A DNA stretch of 25,922 bases from a virus: the IMG/VR virus record IMGVR_UViG_3300017744_000123, positions 1 to 25,922 of that record, one strand, 5' to 3'. The notes beneath the pieces were generated by a model. The model searched no databases. It saw nothing but the letters and a program-made list of their open reading frames with translations, and was not told where the DNA came from. Position numbers and translations under genes: made by a program. This document shows, piece by piece, positions 6,904 to 17,400 of this stretch (positions within the stretch are counted from its first letter, which is position 1; each line of letters opens with the position of its first letter).

Positions 6904-7059
6904 ATGGCAAAAGCAAAGCTAGGTAGTGGTAAACGATTCAAAGCTTTAAAGAAAAAAGTAGGCAGTGCAGCACTCGCAGCACACATAGGTCGAAAGAAAC
7001 ACGGCAAAGCCAAATTCCAAAAACTTGCAGCCGCAGGTAGAAAACGTAAGAAAAAGTAG
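6904..7059 (+). CDS. Small very basic phage protein, 51 residues
   Basis: A 51-residue protein preceded by GGAGAGA (6895-6901), standing alone between two structured non-coding gaps. More than a third of the residues are Lys or Arg. The text GSGKRFKALKKKVG, then ALAAHIGRKKHG and KFQKLAAAGRKRKKK, follows a pattern I have often seen in tiny phage proteins (GSRFKAL...AALAAYIGRKKYG...KFQKLAAAGRKR), whose function is unknown to me. Charge and size suggest binding of DNA or RNA. Its isolation and strong ribosome binding site suggest separately controlled, perhaps high, expression. Confidence 0.7.
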   Translation: MAKAKLGSGKRFKALKKKVGSAALAAHIGRKKHGKAKFQKLAAAGRKRKKK

Positions 7060-7068
7060 TTTCTATAC

Positions 7069-7182
7069 GTTAGGGCATATATTTTTTCAGTACTACATTT
7101 AGTGCTTCCAACTGATTAAGTAGTGTCCTAACTTATGGGAGACGCTAGTCCTAGAGGCTAGCAAGGCTACAGCCTGAGTAAG
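7069..7182 (+). ncRNA. Structured leader or small RNA, candidate
   Basis: Several helices follow each other. GTTAGGGCA (7069-7077) pairs with TGTCCTAAC (7124-7132) with one G-U. GCTAGTC (7144-7150) pairs with GGCTAGC (7156-7162), also with one G-U. AGGC (7164-7167) pairs with GCCT (7172-7175), and CTTA (7132-7135) can close the last two with TAAG (7179-7182). No ORF or tRNA T-arm is present. This is part of the 257-bp gap between the small basic gene and the SSB-like gene. The structures are read by eye and may not all form together. Confidence 0.4.
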
Positions 7183-7223
7183 CTAAATAGTCTATATAAA
7201 AAGTGCTTATATCTTATTTTATA

Positions 7224-7240
7224 GCGGTGCTCCGCACCGT
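7224..7240 (+). promoter_or_regulatory. N4-type virion RNA polymerase promoter hairpin, candidate
   Basis: CGGTGC (7225-7230) and GCACCG (7234-7239) form a perfect six-base stem around the three-base loop TCC, extended by a G-T pair. On the minus (template) strand the core reads GCGGAGC with loop GGA, the same seven bases as the core of the N4 P2 early promoter as I remember it; the loop-centre G and stem G would sit at -11 and -8. Transcription would run rightwards, starting near 7243, into the SSB-like gene. The expected +1 base here is T, unlike N4. A plain hairpin or weak terminator is the alternative. Confidence 0.5.
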
Positions 7241-7250
7241 ATTTAACCAA

Positions 7251-7290
7251 TCTATAGAGGGTTCTGTTACTACCTTTATAGATTTTTATT
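7251..7290 (+). terminator. Intrinsic terminator or leader hairpin before the SSB-like gene
   Basis: TCTATAGAGG (7251-7260) pairs with CCTTTATAGA (7273-7282) over ten pairs with one G-U, a 12-base loop between, followed by TTTTTATT (7283-7290). This has the form of a rho-independent terminator for rightward transcription. It lies only 27 bp before the next ATG, so the SSB-like gene would need read-through or a phage polymerase that ignores the signal. Confidence 0.55.
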
Positions 7291-7316
7291 CACAGTAACT
7301 AAGGGAGATTTGTATT

Positions 7317-8018
7317 ATGGGCAAATTTAGTATGCACGATGATATAAAATTAAAAGAAACTTCACTAGGTGGAGGCTCATATCTATGGGACTCTGGCGTA
7401 TATAAAACAATAGTAGATATGGCATACTTTGACCAATCAAAAGGCGGAGCTCATTCATTGAATGTGACTTTGTTAGGCGAAGATGGCAAAAAGCTAAAAC
7501 AAACTATTTGGTTTACTAACCGCAAAGAAGAAGTTCATTTTGTAAACCAGAAGGGTGAGAAAGATTACTTACCTGGATATACACTAGTTAATAACCTAGC
7601 TCTAATCATTACAGGCGAAGACATCAATGAGGCTTTCGACAAGAGTGAAAAGAAAATGGTTAACGTCTATGACTTTAATGAGAAGAAAGAAAAACCTACA
7701 GAGAAGAGCGTTGCTACTTCTTTATTAGGTAAGCAAATTAAAGCCGCAGTCCTGAAGCAAACTGTCAATAAGAGAGTTAATGACGGTAGTGGTACTTACG
7801 TAGACTCTGCTGAAACTAGAGATGAAAATCAGTTGAAAGAATTTTACTTTCCAGATTCTGATTTGACTGTAGTTGAGAAAGCTAAAGATGCTACTGAAGC
7901 ATTGATGATGCCTAAATGGGCAGAGCGTAACACAGGTAAGACTCTTAACAGAGTTAAAGAAGTTACAGGTTCTACATCTGCAGCTGCAAAGCCAGCAGGT
8001 AAGAAGCTATTCAATTAA
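7317..8018 (+). CDS. Putative single-stranded-DNA-binding protein
   Basis: A 233-residue protein with AAGGGAGA 9 to 16 bp before the ATG. The first 130 residues alternate as beta strands in a way that suggests an OB-fold: YKTIVDMAYFDQ, SKGGAHSLNVTLLGEDGKKL, QTIWFTN and KDYLPGYTLVNNLALIITG. The SKGGA...LNVTL / GKKLKQTIW / LPGY pattern resembles phage proteins annotated as single-stranded-DNA-binding proteins, including those beside the N4-like replication cluster. The second half (KQIKAAVLKQTVNKRV, TRDENQL) is charged and the end is Ala/Lys-rich, without the acidic tail typical of SSB. It is the first gene after the structured leader and candidate hairpin promoter. In N4 the SSB gene also sits just before the convergent virion RNAP gene. 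Assignment rests on pattern memory plus context. Confidence 0.55.
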   Translation: MGKFSMHDDIKLKETSLGGGSYLWDSGVYKTIVDMAYFDQSKGGAHSLNVTLLGEDGKKLKQTIWFTNRKEEVHFVNQKGEKDYLPGYTLVNNLALIITGEDINEAFDKSEKKMVNVYDFNEKKEKPTEKSVATSLLGKQIKAAVLKQTVNKRVNDGSGTYVDSAETRDENQLKEFYFPDSDLTVVEKAKDATEALMMPKWAERNTGKTLNRVKEVTGSTSAAAKPAGKKLFN

Positions 8019-8026
8019 GGAGTACT

Positions 8027-8284
8027 ATGATTATTAAATTAAACAACAATGATATTCATGGTGCTATTAGAGGGCTTCTACAAGATAAGAATATTATCGA
8101 TAGCTATACTGATATAGAAACTACTATAACAGTAGGCAGAGGTGCTAATGCAGGTGTTACTGCAGAAGTTACTATAGTCGATAAAGACGAAACATCTTCA
8201 GAAACAGCAGATAAGAAAGCAACGAGTATTAAACCACCTACTGCTTTATTTAACGATGAAGTTGAAATTTCCGAAGAATCTTAA
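8027..8284 (+). CDS. Small protein downstream of SSB-like gene, acidic C-terminus
   Basis: An 85-residue protein with AAGGAG 6 to 11 bp before the ATG at 8027. The N-terminus MIIKLNNNDIHGAIRGLL and the strand ETTITVGRGANAGVTAEVTIVD follow a pattern I know from many small phage proteins of unknown function (a helix, then a strand pair around a G-R-G turn). The C-terminus is acidic (DEVEISEES), like the partner-binding tails of SSB proteins. That is suggestive because the SSB-like protein next to it lacks such a tail, but a shared complex is only a guess. It overlaps the next gene by 29 bp. Confidence 0.6.
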   Translation: MIIKLNNNDIHGAIRGLLQDKNIIDSYTDIETTITVGRGANAGVTAEVTIVDKDETSSETADKKATSIKPPTALFNDEVEISEES

Positions 8285-8447
8285 ACTTATAGCTGGTACG
8301 ACAGGGTTTACAGTGCTTATTATTGCAATCTTAGCCCTGTCTGTCATTGCAATACCTATACTAGCAGTTATATTTATTATGTTTGTAGTATATTTTATTG
8401 TAAAGTTGATGTTGTATGACTTAGATGAAGAAAATAAAAAAGATTAG
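8256..8447 (+). CDS. Small two-helix membrane protein
   Basis: A 63-residue protein with a short basic N-terminus (MKLKFPKNLK), two hydrophobic helices at about 11-33 and 35-54 joined by IPIL, and an acidic end, LDEENKKD. The ATG at 8256 lies inside the previous gene; there is no strong ribosome binding site, so translational coupling is likely. It is the last gene of the left arm, and its TAG overlaps the TAA of the giant gene on the other strand. The size and topology would suit a small holin or another membrane-acting phage protein, but no sequence family supports this. Confidence 0.6.
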   Translation: MKLKFPKNLKLIAGTTGFTVLIIAILALSVIAIPILAVIFIMFVVYFIVKLMLYDLDEENKKD

Positions 8448-11400
8448 AATCCTTCTAACATCATAATTTCTACTCCAGGCGGTATAAACACTTCTTCAAG
8501 TATTTTTTCTACTCCGCCAATTGTAGGCATAAAATTACCTGTAATAAGATTAGAATTTAAAATAGTTTCAATATCTAAACCTAAAAGACTATTTCCTGAA
8601 AATATTATTCCTGCATTTAATGGTTTATTAATCATTAAATGTAAACCTGCACGTTGTATTCTCATCCAGTATTTTACGAATAGTATTAAACCCATATCAT
8701 TTGTATAACCTAAATATCTATTTAGTGGTTGATCGTAATTTACAAAAGTTTGTATCATTAATTGGTATGCCTCTTTTTTATCCATACCTTTTTCTTCTGT
8801 TTGGTATTTATATAATGCGTAACGAGCAATAAAATCACTTATTTGTAAGAAATGCATCGATGCTTTAAATATAGCAGTGTGTTCACCAATATAAGCTTGA
8901 TTTGCGATGTTTGTTACTTTTCCTGTAACTAGCTTTCCTCCTTTTTCTTTAAGCTTGTTTAACATCTTATTTCTGTAGCTATACTCATTTTGGTTTATAT
9001 CTTCAGTAATAGAGTTAAACAAGCCCTCATCAATAAACCAAGCTACTTTATTTTTATTCATATCAGCTACCAAAGTAGCTCTCTTTAGTTTAAGAGCACT
9101 GCTGTTTTTTAAAGCAGGATTACTTAACACTTCTAAATCTAACAATTTTAATTCGTTAGCCATTAATCTATAATCTTTAAGTTCTTTAATCCCTTCATAC
9201 CACTTTTTAACTAAATAATCAGGTGGTACTCCGTATGCCCAAGAGGTAATAAAATTACTTGTAAAGTTTGCAGCAGGGACAATTGGAATTTTTATTACAA
9301 TGTTTACTGTAGCCATATTGACCATTTCTTTAACAAACTTTTCACTTATTTTTAAATAACGTTGTGTTTTTCTTGCAGTTGCTGATTTTTTAGCTAGTTT
9401 TTTAGGTACTAAACTAGATATTGAAGGTGTCACATAACCAAATATTGTATCTAAAAATCCACGTTCAACTAGAAAAGAATCTTTTCCTGTTTTGTTGTCA
9501 AACGTAGCTCTTTGCATAATCTCATACTTAGCCTGTTTAGGTAGATGGTCAAAATATTCTTCTTTAAAATCTGCTGATAATATATTTATAAATCCTTTAG
9601 GGTTTTTAGAATAAGCTTTTTTTCTATATTGATCCATTAATTTAATAGCTTCTTCATTTATTAATTCAGAATTAATTCTGTCTTCTATTTGACTGTACAT
9701 TGTTGGCAGAACTTCTTCAAAAGATAAATTTTGTTTTAAATAATTTTCAAATTCATTTTGTCTTAAATTAAATCTATAGTTAACAATATTTAAATCTTCA
9801 TCTACTAACGGAATCATTTTATAAGTTTTATCTATATTTGCGCTTGTTTGTTGTTTTGCTTCTTGCAGCTGCGCTGCAATTAATTGTTGTGCTGTAAATT
9901 TATTTAATTTAGCTTTTAATTGTCCTGGGCTACTTTCATCTCTTGCATTAATTGTCATAAAGTTAGTACCTTTACCAACCATACCTGTCATTGATAATAC
10001 ACCTTTAGTTCTTGTTAAATCTGGGTCGTTTTTTATTACATATAAACCCCAATTTTCTCCTTTAAGTCCTGCAATATTATGAAAATTTCCTATAAATTGA
10101 TAACCTTCAGATTTCATTCTTATTTGTGTTTCAACATTACTTAACTCTACTCTTAATGCTGCATCACTGTCTGTAACTTGTGCAATATAACCTTTTTGCA
10201 TTAATACTGGATTATTTTTAAAAGCTCTTTCTAAAGAATCTCTTTTAAAACCCATATGTAAATTTATTAAAGCATGTATTCCGTTATGTGTACTATTTAA
10301 ACCAAATTCTCTTTCTTGTATTACTGTGACCATTTTTTTAGATTCGTCACCAACTTTTTGTAAAGCAAGTAAACTTACAAAAATATCTATTTGTTTAATT
10401 ATTTCGTCTTTTTTACTTTTACTTTTTCCTCGTAAAGGTTTTGAAATATATATGTTATTTGCATTAAGATATAAATTATTAACAAAAGTTTTGTTTGTTA
10501 CCATGTAATCTGATAAACCTTCACTTTGCAATAATTGATAAGGAGTTAAACCTTTTTTATACTCATCAATTTTATTTTGCAATACATCAGGATTTTTAAT
10601 AATTTCCATAACTTCTTCAATAGTAAACTCTTTAGTGTCTACTAGTACTGAAAGATCTGTTTTTAACAAAACTCTTGTTATAGCACGTTTATCTTCTTCA
10701 GTTAAAGACTTATAATCTTTGAATACTTTTTTAAGTTGTTTTTGTGTAATTTCTTTATGAGCTCTACGATTAGCATCAACTACTTTATTTGATTTATAAA
10801 GCAATTTAATAAAATCTTGATTAACATCACCTAATATATCTGTTTTTAAAGAACTTAATATTTTTAATGAACCTGGTCTAAAGCTTCCATATATTCTCGC
10901 TAAAACTCTTTGAATTTCTGAATTATTTTCAATTAATTCTTGGTTTTTAGCTGTAAGTAAAGTCATTAATTTACTATCGTATAGCACGTCAGCAACGAAA
11001 TTGTCAATTTTTCCTTGTCTAGTTAATGCATCAACCATATTGTTGTATTTATCACCAGCAATATTTAAACCTTTTGTACCTGCTCTTTTAATAAAATCTG
11101 ATAGTATCGCGTTACCTTGGTCTGCGATACCACCTGCTTTATCTAAATATACTGCATTTGCAAGACTACTTCGTTTAGACTGATTTACTTCAATAACTTC
11201 TTTAGTTAGCTGAAATATTTCTTCTTCTAAATTTGCAGGTTTATTTTTTCTTTCTAAAAGATTTTTAAATCTTTTTATCATTTCTGCAAACATTGTAAAT
11301 AGTTTTTCTACAACGTTATCAGTAGAATCTTTACTCCATAAAGGTATGCTTTCTGATGGCATACTCTTTAATGTGTTTACTAAAAATTTATTAGTTAATG

Positions 11401-14400
11401 CATAAGCTAAGAATTCATCTAATACAGCGTCTGCAGGTGGTCTTACAAATACATAATCATATTGTTCTTTAGCTGCTTCTATTTCTGAAGCTTCATCTCT
11501 TCGTGATATTATGTTTCCATCACTATCTCTATGCAAAAAGATTTCATATGGATTCTTTTCTGTTTTTTCTATCTGTGCTTTAACCTGTTCTCTAATTCTT
11601 TTAACATTTCTTCTGAATTCAGGATTGTTTTTAAGAATAAAACGAGTAAGAATATGTATTAACTCATGTGTATAAACTTCTTGACCGTTCTGTTGTGAAT
11701 AAGATTTAGGTAAAAATTTGTTAATGTTTACGTTTACAGAGTTATTTGTAATGTTAGCGTGTCCACTAGTCTTAATATTACCTTTATTTAGCGTTACTAC
11801 TGTTTTATCTAATATAGGACCTGCTTTAGCAATAATCTCATCTAAAACACGCTTTAAATGAGTTTCTTGTGTTGATTTATCTTCTTCGGAAAAATAAGAT
11901 TTTGTATGCATTTTTCCAATGCTTTCAAAAATATTAATTAGATTGCTTCTTAAATCTGTACTTGTGTATATTTTTTTAAGGTCTTCTGTTGTCTGTTCTT
12001 CTAATGAACCTAATAAAGAACCTAATTTATCAGCATTATTATCTAAAAGTTTTTTCTTATTATATTCAGCTTTTTCTTCTTCATATTGTTGTAGCTGGTT
12101 TTCGTATTGGTCATTAATAAGTTGATCGTTTTCATTTAATCCTAATTCACCTGATACTTCTCCAACAATCCTATCAAATATCCAATCATAGTCTGCATAA
12201 CCACTTCCATCATCATCTGCAAATAAACCATCGTCTATAAGCTCATTTACTGGAATTCCATCTAATTCTCCTGTTGTACTATCGTTTCTAAACAATCCTG
12301 GCATCTGTTTATTAGTAATATCTTGAGCTTTTAATTCTTTACCAAGAGTACTATTAGGATTAATGCCACCCATGCGTTTAATTCTATTTATAAATGCTTT
12401 ATTGTTTGTAAATTTAGGCTTTATTGGAGCAATAGGTTCTTGAGGCAATCCATTTTGACTATCAGTTATTCTCTGTATAATTTTTTCTTTTGTTGCATTA
12501 TTTTCTATTGGAACTTGTATTCTTTTAGCTAATTCTATAAGTTTACTTTTACTTTGTTGTTCTAATTTAGCTAAAGGTTCCCAAACAAAAGGAACTGTGT
12601 TAATGTTGTTAGGAGTTAGATTAGTATTTTTAAGATCTCCCTGGGACGATTCTATTTCTGCATTAAGTTTAGCAATATCTTCGAGAGTTAATGGTGTTTC
12701 TTCAACAGCACTACTATCTGTTACTATGTTGTTATTAGTATCATCAATACTTTCTTGACCAGCTTGGTCTTTTTTTACTATAGTAGGTACTGTTGATTTA
12801 TCAAATACTGATTCAGGAACATAAAACTGTGATGACCTTGCATTTTTTAAATCAATTTTTGATTGAGCTTCATTTACTTTGGCAATTTGTTCTACTAATT
12901 TTTCTTGTATTGATTCAATATTAACAAATCTAATAAAGTCGTCAATTTCAGTTTCAGTGTCTTTAATGTTTTTTGCAACATCAGTTGTAATTGGACTTAT
13001 GCTTTTTAAAACTTTTAAACGTTTTTTTAGCGTTGTAATCTTATGGCTTTTAGTTTGAATTAGGTCATTGATTCTATTTAAATATTCAGGGTCTTTATTT
13101 TTAATTTTTACTAAAAAAGTTTCTAATGCATCACGCATTTCATCTAATATACGATTGTTTAATCCATCTTCTAAAAACCATTCATTTAAGATAGTTGCAT
13201 CATTTACAACATCATTTATACTACTTGTTTTTGCATCATGTATAAGCATGCCTTTAGGATTTGCTTTAACAATTTTACCAATGCCTACAGAATCTCTATT
13301 TTGAATTGCTCTAATAACTGCACCAACACCAGGAGAGTCCCAGTTAGGTGTAAAAGTTAAAGTTTCTAATGTAGTAAACTTGCGATTTTCAATTGTTTCC
13401 CAGTTTTTTGTTTTTTCTTCAACTGGAGCAGCTATACCTTTGTTAAAAATTTGAATACTATATTTACCATCTAACTCTGGTTTTGTATTAATTAATTCTA
13501 AAACACCACTACTTTTTTCACTGTAAATATAACCTTTAAGTTGTGGCATTAATTCTTTTAATTCTTTTGCTACTAATAATTTTGTAGCTAAACTTGATAT
13601 TTTTTTAGATTTATTAGTTTTTGGATCAACATATGTTATTGCGTCATTGTAAGCTTCAACAAAACCAAAATACATTATTTCTGCTGCTTGCACTACTAAA
13701 TCACTAGATTCTTTTAAAGGACCTAATAACGTATCTAATGTGTTAGTAAAAGCATTTGTATATAAATCTTTAAAATATTTATTAAAAACTTGAGTTTCTG
13801 CATCTGCAAGCACAAAACCGTACAAATTATTTCTATACGTTTTTTTAATTCTATTTTCTGTACTTCCTTTTTTATTTAATCTATTTACTAAATTTACTCC
13901 TCTAAGCCCTCTATCTTTAAGAATTAAATTAATATGTCTTTGAATAGCTCTAACTTTATCTACAACTTCTTTCTTTTCATTATTTGTTGTTGCATTATTA
14001 AATTCTGTTTGAAATTCTGCTAATTTATCATATAAATCAGGAATTATTGACGCTATAACATTAGAAATAACTCTAGGAGTACCTGCTCCATAGTTACTAA
14101 TCATTACTGGAGATTTAGCTATATCTCGTGCAAATGAACTTAACTTTTCAAGTCCACTTTCTTCAGACATATCGTAAAACTTTCCATGAAGTACTTCGAT
14201 ATTTGCTAAAGTTTCTGTACCTAACTCTTCTTTTGTTTGTTCACTTGGTTTAGTTAATTCTTTATAAAAAGTATCAGAAAAGAATTGATAAACATCTAAT
14301 TCACCTCGTGCAATAAATTTTTCAAAAGTATCTTTAATATCTCCTGGTTGCGCATTAATACCAATTCTAGCAAATTGTTCAACTAACTCTTCAGGTTTAC

Positions 14401-17400
14401 CAACAGCAAATTGTAATAGACCTATTGCATAACCATTAGTAGTACCATCCATTTCAAGATAAATAGTTGACACAAAACTTTCAGGATTATATTCACTAAG
14501 TGCTACTAAACCTTCAAGCACACGCATAGTTGTTTTAATAGTACCTTCATCTATTAGTTCATTGATTAAAGTATTTAATTTATCATTAGTAACTTTAAGA
14601 TCACCTTCATTAATAGCCCTTTGTACATCTTCTTTTGGTAAAGATTTTAGAATGTCTAAACTATTATTTTCTGTTTTTAAAACTTTTAATATTTCGTCAA
14701 TTATTGCTCCAACACTTGTTTTAGTGTCTCTTAACATTTCAAATTGAAGCTCTGCTGCTTTTAGAGTAGTTAATTTAAAACCAAAGGCTTGAGCTACCGC
14801 AAGTTTAAAAACAGCTCTATCCATGTCTGTGTTAACTGTAGAAGGATTATCTGAATAGAAGAAATCTCGCATCATCTTACTGCGTTGTTGATTAATAGTA
14901 TTACTTATAATCTGGAATCTACCTTGCTTCATTACATTCCAACGATAATAGAATCCTTTGTTTTTACTATTAGCAACAAAATCACGTAATATTGCTAAAT
15001 CTTCAACAATTTCTTTATTAGCAGCTTTTTTACCTTCTAATTTTTCATCATGTACTTCATCTAGATTTTTATAGTTATTTAAACGAAGTAATGTAGTATC
15101 AGTTAATGCATTAAAAAGAGGATATAAATTTTCTTTAGCTTTATGTTTTACATTTTGTAAAGATGTAACAACACTTTTATGTTCATCAGATATTGGATAA
15201 AAGCCATCTCTTACTGTTTCTTGTACTTCTTTTACAGGTTTATCAAAAATGTCTTTTAAATAAGACTGACTACCTTTAATAGCTTCAAGATTATTTACAT
15301 TATCTTTAAATACATCTAAAACTTTGTTAGTTGCAGGTGTATCTCTAACTATTAAAGTATTTCTTACAATTTTTTTACTTTTACTATCTACTAAATATTC
15401 TTCATTATCATCAAATAAATCTGGATCATATCTACCGTGATGAAATTGAAAAAATCCCCCTTTAACAATAACTCCTGACGTTTTAGTAGAAACATTCTTA
15501 CCTTTAACTCTTTTTTCTTGATTTATATTATTTGATGTTTTTAATTTACTTGTATCAAGTGCTAAAAATCTAGCTGCTTCAATTGATAATAAAGCTAAAG
15601 CTTGACCTGTTCTTTTAGCTACTATTGCATCTTGAGTAAATACTTCATTAAAACTAGGATCTATTTTTGCTAAATCTAATTTTACAAATAATTCATCTTC
15701 AGTAGCATTTTTACCTTTAATATTTAATATATCTAATATTTCATTACTAATATCGCGTGTAGCATTTCTTATAGACATACCTGCATCTTTAAATGCGTCA
15801 TATTGTTCAGACCTTATTCTATAAGTCTGCTTAGGATCACCAAATAACATTGCAGCTATTTTGTATCTAGGCATGTTTCTAGATATATTTTTATTTATAG
15901 CTGCCCAATGCATTGTAGATAACATCATTGCAAAAATAACTTCATCAGGGATAGTACCGTTTTTTAACGTTAATAATAACTGAGGATTAGATAAAGCCAT
16001 AACTCCATCATTTTGTAACTTAGTATTGATAGTATCTAAATTAGGTAATACATTATTTATCAATTCTTTTTTAAACTTAGTAAACATTGTTGTTACAGCA
16101 TCAATGTATTCTGCATTTTGTTTTTTAGGATTATCTTTATTTACAAGTTTTATTAATTGTTTTTTAATATAATCAGAACTTAAAGTTGTTTGATTATTAG
16201 TTGCAAAAAATGATGTTGTTCTATTAGCATCTCTGATTTCAAATAAATCTCTAACTTTTAATAAATTATCTGCAGTTTGGGCAAGATTAAAAAATTGATC
16301 CGTAAACTTATTTAAAACATTATTAAGAATAAGTTCTTGGCGTTGAGCTTTTTCTAATTTACTTATATTTTCTTTTTGTATTTTTTCAAATGACTTAAGT
16401 AAAGCTTTGTTTGAATTTATTCTGTATTCTAATTCATTGATTTTTTCACTGCGAGATGATTCTAAAATTTCAGATTTTTTTAATATTTCTAATTCAGCTT
16501 CTTGTCTAGCAATAGTAGCTTTTAACTTACTAATACTATCTGTAGCTGCTTTTTCTTTTTCTTTTAATTCATCTATTGTAGATGTTTCTTGTTTTTCTTC
16601 TTTTTTAGATTTAGTATTTACAGCTGCAGACTGTTTTTTGCTATCTTTAGGTTTAGTTCCAGGTTCTTCTTCTACAGCATCTGTAAATTCTTTATTATCA
16701 AGTTTATTAGTTGCTGGTCTATCTTGTACAATTTCTGATTGTATTTTTTCACCAATCTTTTTAGTTTGATTTTTAGCTACTTTAACTTTATTTTTTGTTT
16801 TTCTATTTAGTACTACACCATCAATATACTCTCCGAGTATATTGATGTATTCAACTTCTTTTTCTATATAGCCAACTAAATTAAGACTTTGAGAGTTTAC
16901 CCACCAACTATTTCCATCATCATTAAAATCAACTTTAAAAGTATCTTTATTCACATAAACAATAGTTTCAGTATCTAAGCCCTCGTTAAATACTAAATTT
17001 TCAGCTTTTTTAAAAGCTTCTAACTTTTTATTATGATGTTCTTTAAAAGCTTTAAAAGCACTTAAAAAAGGTAATCCATTTTCTGCTCTATAAAGATAAT
17101 CTTTTAATCCTGTAAATTTTTTATCACCCTCTATAACTTGTTTATAGACTTCTACTACTCCTCTATTAGACTTACCTCCTAATATCTCAGGTCTTTCAGG
17201 ATTAATCTGTACATGTAAATCAGCTATTTGATTTCTTAATTTATATAAATTTTTTTCTGCTTTAGTAAGGTTTTTTTCAACTTTTTTAGATAGTTTTAAT
17301 GTTTTATTAATTACATCAATTTTTAAAGAATTTAGAATATCACTTGCTTTTGATTGTGCTTCTTTTGTTTCTGTACCTTCTTTACTTAATTCTTCATTTT

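Noticed and set aside
7070-7131. tRNA-like element (acceptor-type outer stem, length about 62)
   Set aside because: No T-arm, no GTTC-type loop and no anticodon arm with suitable pairing on either strand.
7137-7142. GGGAGA after TAACTTAT as a T7-type promoter start
   Set aside because: Only the start-site bases and a few upstream positions agree with T7. The other similar site (TAACTAAGGGAGA, 7296-7308) is the ribosome binding site of the SSB-like gene. No repeated promoter motif was found.
7444-7450. Second GCGGAGC core as another vRNAP hairpin promoter
   Set aside because: The flanks pair for only two or three bases, and it lies inside the SSB-like coding sequence.
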